Below are positions 35,019-42,758 of a stretch of 64,000 bases of DNA, piece by piece. Under the pieces are notes generated by a model. The model saw nothing but the letters and a program-made list of their open reading frames with translations, was not told where the DNA came from and did no database searches. Each line of letters opens with the position of its first letter. Position 1 is the stretch's first letter. Both the position numbers and the translations under genes were made by a program. The stretch covers positions 65,273 to 129,272 of the forward strand of contig JAKRSH010000029.1 of assembly GCA_022402465.1 (NCBI GenBank), written 5' to 3'. The DNA is from Leptospiraceae bacterium. Lineage in GTDB: Bacteria; Spirochaetota; Leptospiria; Leptospirales; Leptospiraceae.

Positions 35019-35243
35019 ATGAAAAAATTACTGTTAATTATCAGTATTCTTCTTGCAATTTTTACTATTGTTGATTGCAAATCAATTATTAGTATTGCAG
35101 AAGGACAATCAAAAGGAAGAGTATACGCTGTTATTGCTGAACCTCAATTCACTAAGCCCCCAAGTTTTTACATAGCACATTGTACACATGATGGTGCAAA
35201 GTTAAATTGTGAAAATGAACAAATCACTGTTAAGATGAAGTAG
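35019..35243 (+). CDS. Micro-lipoprotein 1 (two-Cys type)
   Basis: A 74-aa lipoprotein: signal MKKLLLIISILLAIFTIVDC, then about 54 mature residues ending with a two-cysteine hairpin-like motif HC-(8)-C (HCTHDGAKLNC). It has a good Shine-Dalgarno (CGGAG). It is the first of three adjacent genes of similar design separated by 9 nt each, sharing the C-terminal Cys pair. Function is unknown. The Cys pair probably forms a disulfide in the periplasm or at the surface. Confidence 0.7.
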   Translation: MKKLLLIISILLAIFTIVDCKSIISIAEGQSKGRVYAVIAEPQFTKPPSFYIAHCTHDGAKLNCENEQITVKMK

Positions 35244-35252
35244 GAAGATAAA

Positions 35253-35522
35253 ATGAAAAAAATAGCTACAACAATAATCGTCGCAATCCTCCTAGTTGGA
35301 TTTATTAATTGTTCTTCAACAACTTATAATAAAATTACTAAAATTGAGAAAGACACCTACGCTTTAGAAGTAAGTGAATTTAAATGGTTTTGGATATATT
35401 TTCCTATAATTGTGCCTTTAACTGAGAAAAAATATTTGGCTTTGTGCAAAGCTGAAGCAAATGGTAACCTTGTTTGTAATCAAGGCGATAGCGCAAGACT
35501 TGGATTCGGCGCGGTAAAATAG
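35253..35522 (+). CDS. Micro-lipoprotein 2 (two-Cys type)
   Basis: An 89-aa lipoprotein: signal MKKIATTIIVAILLVGFINC, a hydrophobic aromatic strand pair (FKWFWIYFPIIVPL), then the shared C-terminal motif LC-(9)-C (LCKAEANGNLVC). It is the middle gene of the three-gene set. The aromatic segment suggests contact with the membrane or a partner. A GGAAGATAA Shine-Dalgarno region lies in the 9-nt gap. Confidence 0.7.
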   Translation: MKKIATTIIVAILLVGFINCSSTTYNKITKIEKDTYALEVSEFKWFWIYFPIIVPLTEKKYLALCKAEANGNLVCNQGDSARLGFGAVK

Positions 35523-35531
35523 GAGAAAATT

Positions 35532-35747
35532 ATGAAAAAATTACTATTAACAATTTCGCTTGTTTTTCTATCATTTGTCATTTCGGATTGCAGATCATTT
35601 AATGATTACACAACAGATGGAAGTGGTGGTATTTACCGAAAAGGAGTAAAAATTTATTTTTTCATTTTTGGTAATTATAACTATGTTGAGCATTGCAAAA
35701 AAGAAAATGACCAACTCAATTGTGTTGCTCTAGACGAGAGATTATAA
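35532..35747 (+). CDS. Micro-lipoprotein 3 (two-Cys type)
   Basis: A 71-aa lipoprotein: signal MKKLLLTISLVFLSFVISDC, a short aromatic strand (KIYFFIFGNYNY) and the shared C-terminal motif HC-(8)-C (HCKKENDQLNC). AGGAG precedes the ATG. Last gene before a strong terminator 4 nt after the stop. Its signal peptide is closest to that of the first copy, which supports tandem duplication followed by divergence. Confidence 0.7.
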   Translation: MKKLLLTISLVFLSFVISDCRSFNDYTTDGSGGIYRKGVKIYFFIFGNYNYVEHCKKENDQLNCVALDERL

Positions 35748-35751
35748 AAAT

Positions 35752-35783
35752 AAAAGCTCCTGATGTTTCAGGAGCTTTTTTTT
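35752..35783 (+). terminator. Strong Rho-independent terminator
   Basis: AAAAGCTCCTGA-TGTT-TCAGGAGCTTTT, a perfect 12-bp stem with a 4-nt loop, followed by more T. The 3' arm includes AGGAG at 35770-35774, the only Shine-Dalgarno-like sequence before the cupin gene that starts at 35788. Confidence 0.85.
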
Positions 35784-35787
35784 ACTT

Positions 35788-36198
35788 ATGAAAAAATATC
35801 TTACCGCAATTTTAATTATCTTAATATTCTCCTTTTGTAATGAAAGTCAATCCCTAGATTATATTTCCCACCCTGTTACTCTTTCTCTAAATGAATACCT
35901 TGCGAATAAAGATGAAAAAACTTTGCTTAAGGAAAACATTGAGAAAAGCAATCTTTTATTTAAAGGTATAAATATAAGCACTAAAACTATCAAAGAACCG
36001 AAAGAAAAAATATTATATAAAAACTCAGACATCAGTTATTATGTCTTACAAGGTTCTTTAATTATTGGTGAATCTAATAAAACTAAAATTTTAGTTAATC
36101 AGAATGAGATGTTGATAATTCCAAGAAATATTGAGCACAGTTTAATTCCTTTCAATGATAAAATGGTTAAACTTCTAATACATCAATCTATAGACTAA
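35788..36198 (+). CDS. Cupin-fold lipoprotein
   Basis: A 136-aa lipoprotein (ILIILIFSFC lipobox) whose C-terminal half fits a small cupin barrel: ISYYVLQGSLIIG, then KILVNQNEMLIIPRNIEHSLIPF. The second motif keeps the PxxxxH pattern, but the first lacks the metal-binding HxH, so metal-dependent catalysis is doubtful; ligand binding is more likely. The ATG lies 4 nt after the terminator T-tract, and the only Shine-Dalgarno candidate is inside that hairpin. It therefore depends on read-through. Confidence 0.7.
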   Translation: MKKYLTAILIILIFSFCNESQSLDYISHPVTLSLNEYLANKDEKTLLKENIEKSNLLFKGINISTKTIKEPKEKILYKNSDISYYVLQGSLIIGESNKTKILVNQNEMLIIPRNIEHSLIPFNDKMVKLLIHQSID

Positions 36199-36272
36199 GG
36201 TTAAGGTTTAGAATTTTTTTTCATTCTGTATTTTTTACCTCCAAGCTTTTTATATATATAATTTAGAGTACA

Positions 36273-36287
36273 TTTTGCACTGCAAAA
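36273..36287. promoter_or_regulatory. Palindrome upstream of TRL-like lipoprotein genes
   Basis: TTTTGCA-C-TGCAAAA, perfect 7-bp arms, about 100 nt upstream of the ATG at 36385 in an otherwise AT-rich gap. Possible operator; no regulator is adjacent. Confidence 0.35.
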
Positions 36288-36384
36288 ATAACTATATAAA
36301 TTAATATGAAAAATTTCAAAATAACTTGACCAATAAAATTTAAATTGGAACCGTGAATTTCGATATAAAATTTAGGAGACTAGA

Positions 36385-36816
36385 ATGTCTAAAAAACTAA
36401 TAAAATTATTTATTGCCTTAGTTGTAATAATCGCAGTAAACTGTACTCACAAATATAAAGAAACTCCAGAAGTTGGAACGTCTGTATTACGATTAGCTGA
36501 AGCTGATTATTCAATAGGTCAAGAAACCTCAGGACAAGCTTGTGGTTGGAAATTTCTAGGTTTAGTTAATTTCAAAAGAATATTTTCATCTGATTCAGGG
36601 AAAATGGGTCTAGGTGGTCCTTCTTTTTTAAACTTCGAAGATGGTATAATTCAAGAAGCTAGATTTGATGCTTTATCTAAGTTAGAAGGAGCAACATTTA
36701 TTGTTAATCCAAAATTAGACACAGAACTTAAAGATTACCTCGTTGCTACAAAACTTTGTGCTACTATTAAAGCAAAAGGAATTACTCTTAAGAATGGACC
36801 ATTAGCCTCTAAATAA
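36385..36816 (+). CDS. TRL-like lipoprotein, short paralogue
   Basis: A 143-aa lipoprotein (IALVVIIAVNC lipobox). The mature part reads LRLAEADYSIGQETSGQACG near the start and YLVATKLCATIKAKGITLKN near the end, with a central FDALSKLEGATFIVNPKLD. The arrangement of GxxC, a central helix ending in ALSK, and a late Cys-rich strand resembles TRL-like/Bor-type small bacterial lipoproteins. It is clearly paralogous to the next gene, which follows after 12 nt. A TTAGGAG Shine-Dalgarno is present. Function is unknown. Confidence 0.72.
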   Translation: MSKKLIKLFIALVVIIAVNCTHKYKETPEVGTSVLRLAEADYSIGQETSGQACGWKFLGLVNFKRIFSSDSGKMGLGGPSFLNFEDGIIQEARFDALSKLEGATFIVNPKLDTELKDYLVATKLCATIKAKGITLKNGPLASK

Positions 36817-36828
36817 AAGGAGGAGCTT

Positions 36829-37581
36829 ATGAAACTATTTTTATTAAGTATTCTAGTTCTTATAAATGTGGGTTGTAGTCACGATAAAAAATTAGTTCCC
36901 GTAGTTCAAACTGCTGAGTTGCCTTTAGCTGAACCAGGGTATAGACTAACAGGACAGACTTCTGCAAAAGCATGTAGACCTAATTTTTTTAATTCAGAAT
37001 TTCTTTTCTTTTACTCTCCTACAAAAAAAGGAATTTTAAAGGAAAATTCTATTTTTGCCGAAAAGTCTCCTGTAGAATATGAAATTTTGGCAAATGAAAA
37101 TCCTGAATTACTTGCTTTAAATGAAAAGATTCGAAAGGAAAAGTCTATTGCTACTACATACTACAATCCAGTTGTATGGGTGAATGATTTTTTTGTTGGA
37201 TTCTTTAACGGGCTTAACTTCATCGCTGGGCAGGAACAAGTAAGTTATTTAGGAACCCATAGACCGATTTCACCTGAAGAGGCGGAAACTGTTTCTGTGG
37301 AATTCCCACAAAATAAGAATCAAGGGAAGGATAATCTTTCCAAAAGTCCATATCCGAGTCTTTCGAACCCATTTAAAGGAATAGTTAATCTTGAAATTCG
37401 TCAGGTAGCTCAATATGCTTATTACGATGCTCTATCCAAAATTGACGCGGATTATCTTATTGACGGGTCGGTGGAAGTTGAATCTAAAATTCGAATTCCA
37501 GGGTACTTTCCAGCTAATGATTATTGCGTAACAGTTCATGGAACAGGGGTAGTTTTAACTGGACCACTTTCAAGAAAATGA
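36829..37581 (+). CDS. TRL-like lipoprotein, long paralogue
   Basis: A 250-aa lipoprotein (SILVLINVGC lipobox) that matches the preceding protein at both ends: LAEPGYRLTGQTSAKACR against LAEADYSIGQETSGQACG, and YYDALSKIDADYLIDG with the late Cys and GPLSRK against FDALSKLEGATFIVNP and GPLASK. In between it carries roughly 100 extra residues. These include aromatic strands (YYNPVVWVNDFFVGFFNGLNF) that may contact a membrane or partner. AGGAGG precedes the ATG. Confidence 0.73.
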   Translation: MKLFLLSILVLINVGCSHDKKLVPVVQTAELPLAEPGYRLTGQTSAKACRPNFFNSEFLFFYSPTKKGILKENSIFAEKSPVEYEILANENPELLALNEKIRKEKSIATTYYNPVVWVNDFFVGFFNGLNFIAGQEQVSYLGTHRPISPEEAETVSVEFPQNKNQGKDNLSKSPYPSLSNPFKGIVNLEIRQVAQYAYYDALSKIDADYLIDGSVEVESKIRIPGYFPANDYCVTVHGTGVVLTGPLSRK

Positions 37582-37603
37582 TTTAGATTTAGAAAACTAA
37601 AAA

Positions 37604-37640
37604 TATACTCAATTCTTACATTTTTAAAGAATTGAGTATA
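37604..37640. terminator. Bidirectional terminator
   Basis: TATACTCAATTCTT at 37604-37617 pairs perfectly with AAGAATTGAGTATA at 37627-37640 (14 bp, 9-nt loop) between the convergent TRL-like gene and the 262-aa lipoprotein gene. Confidence 0.7.
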
Positions 37641-37652
37641 AACTATTTTATG

Positions 37653-38441
37653 TTACTTTAATATTTCTCTTAGATCTTCTTGAACTTTTTTATTTAAATT
37701 CTCTAACTGAACAAAATAATCTGAAGCATTTAAACTAGGTTTCATATTTGCTAGCCATTTTTTATCACTAAATCCATCAAAAACTAATTCTTGAGAATTT
37801 AGATCATAGATAAGAAATTGAACGCCTAGTCTTACACCTGCCATACAACCCCAATCCTGACCAATGAACCATCCTGCATTATGGGCATAATAATATTGTA
37901 CGATAGGTATAATAAGAAAATCTCCTTCAGATGATTTGGGTAAAGATGACCGATCAATTTCCATTTCATATACTATTCTTGGGTTATTTAGATTATCTTG
38001 TCCGTTGTCTTCAGTAGGATTATAATCTTTTCTGCTTTTAACTGATTGAAACGGTTTTTCTAATGTTATTCTGGAACTTACTAAAAATTTATTTTTTACT
38101 TCACTTTCTAAGACGTTAAGAATTCCATTCTCGGCCATTTCGATTAACTCTTTTTGATTTTTCAGTTCTATTGTTTTAGTACTTACTTGAACACCTATAT
38201 CTCTTTGTTCTCTTACCAATCCACCAGTGAAATAGATAAATCCTATATATTGATTAGTCTCGTATGCTTGTTTAAAATCACGAGTGTTTGTTATTGTTTG
38301 CATTAAGAAAGGTTTATGAATTAGAATTTTTTTAGAATTCGTAATTTTAGGATTGCTTGTTTTTCGAATTTGATAATTAACTTCTGAGCAATTTTGAATT
38401 GAGAAAATTAAAAAGATAAAGAAGAAAGTAAGTATTCTCAT
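37653..38441 (-). CDS. Lipoprotein of unknown function
   Basis: A 262-aa lipoprotein (FFFIFLIFSIQNC lipobox). The body mixes strands and helices, and I do not recognise a family. Distinct segments are YIGFIYFTGGLVREQRDIGV, FLIIPIVQYYYAHNAGWFIG and VRLGVQFLIYDLNSQELVFD. The last resembles the core strand pair of LpoB/DUF-type lipoproteins that report on cell-envelope assembly, but that is a weak likeness. It lies 57 nt downstream of the FecR-domain gene and may be the last gene of that transcript. Confidence 0.7.
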   Translation of the reverse strand: MRILTFFFIFLIFSIQNCSEVNYQIRKTSNPKITNSKKILIHKPFLMQTITNTRDFKQAYETNQYIGFIYFTGGLVREQRDIGVQVSTKTIELKNQKELIEMAENGILNVLESEVKNKFLVSSRITLEKPFQSVKSRKDYNPTEDNGQDNLNNPRIVYEMEIDRSSLPKSSEGDFLIIPIVQYYYAHNAGWFIGQDWGCMAGVRLGVQFLIYDLNSQELVFDGFSDKKWLANMKPSLNASDYFVQLENLNKKVQEDLREILK

Positions 38442-38498
38442 ATACTACAAAAGAAATTTTTATCTTACAGCTTCAAGAATAAAATACTAAAACTTTCG

Positions 38499-39614
38499 CT
38501 AAAAAACATACCCTTTCACTAGCTTCGATGGAACTTTTGTTATTCCATTTGGTTGTTCAATAATATAGAACTTACCATCTTCATAAATAATTCCACGTAT
38601 TGTTTGGCCTGATTTTAAAATGAGAGTTTCAATGCGAGATTTCTTAACATTTGCCATTAGATCGATTAGATTATTCTGATTGGATTTATTTCTATTTTCA
38701 ATTGCATCTTTTCTTGATTCAGGTTGAGAAAGTTTATCCTTGGAAACAAATTCTAAACCTTTTGATTCATCTACAAATACTCTCCTTTCTTGAACAGAGG
38801 CTTTTGAAACTTTAGTTTTAGAATCTTGGTTAGAAGAGGAAACAGTTTTGCGTTTCTCTAAGCTTGCCTCAATTCGACTATAATCAACCTTTTCCGTGTT
38901 GCTAGTTGTGATCGTTGGTTGTGGTTGATTTGCGATAGTTTGTAAGTCGGGATTATCCTTTAATTTGGAATTTAAATCTTGTTTAGAGACTTGATTTGAT
39001 TGTTCTGCTTCAAGGATCTGCTCTTCATCTGCAAAATAGTCGTAAGCAGATGTTAAAAGTTTATGTTCTTGTATTGATCCTCCAAGTGATCTTTCTAAGG
39101 CACCAACAAAAGGACGAACTGTAACTTTACCTTCTTTTACATAAGTTATCGCAACATCAGCTATAAATGAAACTAAGAAGAATGTCCCTCTTACTCCAGC
39201 CACACTTGTTGGAGTAACTACTTTATAATCTTCTTCTTTTGATAATTTATTAACTTTAAATATCCCGGATCCAGATTTAATGAAAATAGTATTTTGTAAG
39301 CTATCATTCACTTTTAATGAAGATAAATAGAAAGTTGAATTAGATTTAAATCTCATCAGCATATCTGTCTTAACTTTGATCATTTGTAGATCGCAAAGTG
39401 CATTATTCAAAACTTTAATTTCGTGATCAGAACTTACAACATCCCCTACTTTTAATTTCTTACCTCCATATTCAACATCACCAATCAAGAAAATAACTAC
39501 GGCTTCTGGTTTAGTAAGAGTTATTTGAGGTTCATCTTCGAATAAAGAATTAAGAATATTGCATGAGAAAAATATACCTAAAATCATTAAAGAAATTATG
39601 GATTTACAACGCAT
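38499..39614 (-). CDS. FecR-domain lipoprotein
   Basis: A 371-aa lipoprotein (ILGIFFSC lipobox). Residues 35-180 form a FecR domain: VIFLIGDVEYGGKKLKVGD, the strand-rich core, and VVTPTSVAGVRGTFFLVSF, the most conserved FecR motif. A long low-complexity linker rich in Ser/Lys/Gln follows (about 185-325). The C-terminal 45 residues (LILKSGQTIRGIIYEDGK to ITKVPSKLVKG) form a small beta module also found at the end of the upstream gene. Leptospira LipL45 is a known FecR-domain lipoprotein. The ATG abuts the upstream stop; AAGGGA is the Shine-Dalgarno. Confidence 0.83.
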   Translation of the reverse strand: MRCKSIISLMILGIFFSCNILNSLFEDEPQITLTKPEAVVIFLIGDVEYGGKKLKVGDVVSSDHEIKVLNNALCDLQMIKVKTDMLMRFKSNSTFYLSSLKVNDSLQNTIFIKSGSGIFKVNKLSKEEDYKVVTPTSVAGVRGTFFLVSFIADVAITYVKEGKVTVRPFVGALERSLGGSIQEHKLLTSAYDYFADEEQILEAEQSNQVSKQDLNSKLKDNPDLQTIANQPQPTITTSNTEKVDYSRIEASLEKRKTVSSSNQDSKTKVSKASVQERRVFVDESKGLEFVSKDKLSQPESRKDAIENRNKSNQNNLIDLMANVKKSRIETLILKSGQTIRGIIYEDGKFYIIEQPNGITKVPSKLVKGYVF

Positions 39615-40172
39615 CTAGTTTCCCTTGTTAACTTCTTTGATTTGAGACTTTGGAATCAATTGAATAATTCCATTTGGATAGGTTACTTCAATTTTATCCC
39701 TAAGAACTTTCACTTTAACATTTTCAAAGGACTCACCACTTTTTAACTTGAGAGAATCTTTGTATTCATTTGCATTTTCAATAATTTCGGAAGGTATTTC
39801 TTCAACTACTTTCTTATTAATATTGATCCTTTTATCAACGTCCATATCAGAACATTCATAATGTCTATAGATACTCGATGTGAAAATGGGTGGCTCTAAT
39901 CCAAAAATAAAATAATACTCTCCGAAAAGAAATGTAAAAAATGTAAGTATGCTGAACGGGTTACGATTTAAAGTAATAGAGTGAACAGAATTTTTAAAAC
40001 AATTTGGATAGAGTGTTCTTTCACTCTGTATAGTAGAAAATAAATATTGATAATTTCTTTCAGTAATTTCAGAACCTCTCTTTTGAGTAAGATTATCTAC
40101 CACAGAAACCGAGAAACAGTTACTAATTAAAAAGAAAAAGAAAATGCTAATGAAAATGTGTTTAATTTTCAT
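39615..40172 (-). CDS. Bor-like lipoprotein with C-terminal LKSG module
   Basis: A 185-aa lipoprotein (IFFFFLISNC lipobox). The middle part (YPNCFKNSVHSITLNRN to YRHYEC) follows the pattern of the preceding Bor-like protein: a Cys, hydrophobic SILTFFTFLFGEYY, then a closing Cys. The end (LKLKSGESFENVKVKVLRDK to IQLIPKSQIKEV) matches the module at the end of the FecR lipoprotein. The ATG at 40172 follows a purine-rich AGAAGAGAAGAAGAA and overlaps the upstream TGA (ATGA); the longer frame to 40199 would read through that Shine-Dalgarno. Role is unknown. Confidence 0.72.
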   Translation of the reverse strand: MKIKHIFISIFFFFLISNCFSVSVVDNLTQKRGSEITERNYQYLFSTIQSERTLYPNCFKNSVHSITLNRNPFSILTFFTFLFGEYYFIFGLEPPIFTSSIYRHYECSDMDVDKRININKKVVEEIPSEIIENANEYKDSLKLKSGESFENVKVKVLRDKIEVTYPNGIIQLIPKSQIKEVNKGN

Positions 40173-40489
40173 TTCTTCTTCTCTTCTTCTTCGTAACATG
40201 AGTAGATAATATTTCCAGTTGAGTACATTCCTAAAGTAAACATAAAAGTTATTACGCTTAAGGCATCTCTTTGAAATTCGAAACTATGTAGGTATTGGTC
40301 ACCACACAATTCTTCAAATGTATATTTATATCTTGGAAGAATTCCCCAAACATAAAAAGACAAGGTTTTCTTTTTGGTGAATTGGTAATTATTGTGGTAG
40401 GGTGTTGTCTGAACCCGATTTGATGCACAATTCATTGTTATCCAAAGAATTGATAATATTAGCAAGAAATTGAGAAATTTATTAAGCAA
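40169..40489 (-). CDS. Bor-family-like lipoprotein
   Basis: A 106-aa lipoprotein (ILSILWITMNC lipobox). The mature part YVWGILPRYKYTFEELCGDQ, then FEFQRDALSVITFMFTLGMY and a final YSCYEEEEKKK, follows the Bor/Iss-type plan (FxxWGLxP...CG...Q...LSxITxGxYxP...C). Bor proteins of phage lambda and E. coli affect serum resistance; whether that applies here is unknown. The start is a TTG at 40489. First gene of the Bor-Bor-FecR unit, 125 nt downstream of the protease gene and on the same strand. Confidence 0.68.
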   Translation of the reverse strand: MLNKFLNFLLILSILWITMNCASNRVQTTPYHNNYQFTKKKTLSFYVWGILPRYKYTFEELCGDQYLHSFEFQRDALSVITFMFTLGMYSTGNIIYSCYEEEEKKK

Positions 40490-40614
40490 TGTTTATAAAC
40501 TAAGCCTTATTGTTATCAGAAAGATGATTCTTTTAACAAAAACTATTTATGTATGGAAAAAACAAGAGTTTTTAAGATATATTAAAATAATCCTACAGTT
40601 AAAATTCCGTTCAT

Positions 40615-42210
40615 TTAGTTCCTTAGCATCCAATTTCGAACATTCCAAATATTTCTCAGATAGATATATTCCGAAGCATGGTAAGGTGCTAGTTTTTCTG
40701 TTTTGGGTGGATTCCAAATTGGTTTTTGAAAGACAAATCTTGGATCTTGCATATTTTCGGAAAAATTTAAGCTCCTCGCTTGGGTAAACCCATTTTCATT
40801 TTCTGTCATCGATCCATTCATTATTACATATTCTGCTGTTCCGTTGTTAAGCAGGTGAACATTCGTATTCGCGGTAAGAGTTGGTACAGCTCCAGAGACT
40901 CTATACATTTGCCCCGCTTCCAAATCAAAGGTAGTAGGATTATTGCTTACTAATTGGATAGAACTTGGTTGGTTGAGTTCATCCATAAGTTCAGTAGGCA
41001 TTGTGAAATTCGTAAGCAATCCATTTGCCGAAATTGAGCCACCTAAACCAATTCTTTTGGAGGCTGAGGTTGGATATTTAAAAAATCCTCCAAAGAATGC
41101 GAGAGTTAGATTCCCAAAAACATCTACATTCGTAGTGCCCAAATCAGTTGCGTTGTATTTATTACTCAATTTATAGATGTCAATTAAATTTGAAATATTA
41201 TTTGCTCTTCTACCCCCTGTGCCTTGGATTGTTTTGAGTATAAAATCATTTCGTCCAGCTACAGTAGTTGCAGAATTTTCATAAACGAAACGCATCCAAG
41301 CGTAACTTATTGAATAATCTAAAATACGGTTTCTAAATTGATAGAGAGATTTTCCATTAACTATATTTCCACAATTGAATCCTGGATCTCCTCTCAGGCA
41401 AGTTAATCGAGATTCTTGAGGTCCAAAGCCAGCAATATCTGAGCTTAATTCACTAGTACCTTCGTTAATCCACAAAGAGTCAGTATTCAAAAATAGATCT
41501 AATTCACCTTGGGATCTTGGCAATTCGATCAATGAAGATAAACCAGGGCGGAGAATTTCGTGCTGATACCGCACTAAATGTTGGTATTCATGAGCAATAA
41601 CGCTTAGGATGTCATTGGGTTTGCTTCTTCTTATTGATAGATTGGCAGAAGAAGCTAAAGCAAGACCATCGATATAAATTACTTCTCTTCTATTAGATTT
41701 AAAATCTAAATTTCCTGGAAGATTAAAGAGATCAATTGGATTAAAATATCCTGCAACATAGGAACCTGAGAAAAAACTACTCATGTCCCGAACGATTATA
41801 TCTACCTTACCATCGCGATTGACATCTGAGGCATTGCCTAAAGCTGGTCTCAAATTAGAGAGCATCTTATTTTCTATCTCAGAAATAATAAAACTATAAT
41901 TGGGATCTGGAATATTAAAACTAGAACGTCTTCTTCCTAAACCAGTTTCTTCAAAAATTGTAAATGTACTTCCTTCAGCTACTTTAGTAACGGGAAGACA
42001 AAAATCTTCACCTGTTATAAAATCAACTGTCCAAAATCCTGATCTCCCTACATCACAACCAGCCGAGCTTGCCACTAAAGCAAGAAGAATCAGATTGTTT
42101 TCATTTTCTTTGTCTTTATTGTTCTTTCCTGTTAATTGATCAATAACATTGCAATTGAACAAACCGAGAAATAATGAAATTAGTAAAAAAATTCTAAGAA
42201 GAAAAATCAA
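40615..42210 (-). CDS. Hyicolysin-like (M30-type) metalloprotease lipoprotein
   Basis: A 531-aa lipoprotein (LISLFLGLFNC lipobox). A zinc site HEYQH occupies residues 207-211 (His207, Glu208, His211), and Glu250 in LWINEGTSEL is the likely third ligand, a gluzincin layout seen in M30/hyicolysin-type peptidases. DVNRDGKVDI at 129-138 looks like a Ca2+-binding EF-hand/dockerin-type loop. A beta-rich C-terminal region (about 395-500) may be a substrate or surface domain. The start is a TTG overlapping the upstream stop (TTGA), with GAGGA 10 nt before. Last gene of the haem-type operon. Confidence 0.83.
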   Translation of the reverse strand: MIFLLRIFLLISLFLGLFNCNVIDQLTGKNNKDKENENNLILLALVASSAGCDVGRSGFWTVDFITGEDFCLPVTKVAEGSTFTIFEETGLGRRRSSFNIPDPNYSFIISEIENKMLSNLRPALGNASDVNRDGKVDIIVRDMSSFFSGSYVAGYFNPIDLFNLPGNLDFKSNRREVIYIDGLALASSANLSIRRSKPNDILSVIAHEYQHLVRYQHEILRPGLSSLIELPRSQGELDLFLNTDSLWINEGTSELSSDIAGFGPQESRLTCLRGDPGFNCGNIVNGKSLYQFRNRILDYSISYAWMRFVYENSATTVAGRNDFILKTIQGTGGRRANNISNLIDIYKLSNKYNATDLGTTNVDVFGNLTLAFFGGFFKYPTSASKRIGLGGSISANGLLTNFTMPTELMDELNQPSSIQLVSNNPTTFDLEAGQMYRVSGAVPTLTANTNVHLLNNGTAEYVIMNGSMTENENGFTQARSLNFSENMQDPRFVFQKPIWNPPKTEKLAPYHASEYIYLRNIWNVRNWMLRN

Positions 42211-42758
42211 TTTATAGTTGTCCTCAAGGTAAAGGTTATATCTTCATAAGCCTCTATTCCAATACAACGAAAACTTGGGCTTGCTGAAAGAGGAATAATC
42301 GAAGCATCATTAGGACAAAATGAAAATGTATCTGTGCTTCTTGGGATATCAACTTGGTCAAAGGAATATCCAGTGTCTATGTTTCGATTTTGTTTACCGA
42401 CCACTAAGCATGCTATCGGAGTTAAATTATTTGAAGGATTGCTTCGTTGGACTCTAAGAGAAAAGTTAATATTTTGTGAGCCAGCTCCTGGTCCATTCAA
42501 ACGATAGAACTTCATCTTTTGACCAGAAAGAGATCCGGTCTTAGTTTCGGCTGAGGCTATAGTTTCTGCATTCGTACAAGAACTAAATTCGAAATTTAAA
42601 AAACTAACCGCATTATTAACCAAAACAATTGATGCAAGCAAAGGTTCTATATCTTGTGTAGGTTTAGGATCTTGAAATAAGGGCACATAATTACAATAAG
42701 TTAAGTGAAAAAACAAAAAACATGTGAGGAAGATTTTATTAAGGGACATATTATTCAT
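42207..42758 (-). CDS. Lipoprotein of unknown function
   Basis: A 183-aa lipoprotein (FFHLTYC lipobox). After a helical segment (EPLLASIVLVNNAVSFLNFEF) it becomes strand-rich with several Cys (FSSCTNAET, IACLVVG, FSFCPND, FRCIGIE), probably disulfide-bonded outside the cell. It is coupled to the protease gene by a 4-nt overlap and to the upstream lipoprotein gene by 8 nt. An internal ATG at 42749 is an alternative start; AGGAG lies upstream of both. Confidence 0.72.
   Translation of the reverse strand: MNNMSLNKIFLTCFLFFHLTYCNYVPLFQDPKPTQDIEPLLASIVLVNNAVSFLNFEFSSCTNAETIASAETKTGSLSGQKMKFYRLNGPGAGSQNINFSLRVQRSNPSNNLTPIACLVVGKQNRNIDTGYSFDQVDIPRSTDTFSFCPNDASIIPLSASPSFRCIGIEAYEDITFTLRTTIN

Noticed and set aside
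40470-40787. 105-codon plus-strand open frame over the protease gene's 3' end
   Set aside because: It overlaps the well-supported minus-strand protease gene and the start of the Bor-like gene, has no Shine-Dalgarno, and its translation is not protein-like.
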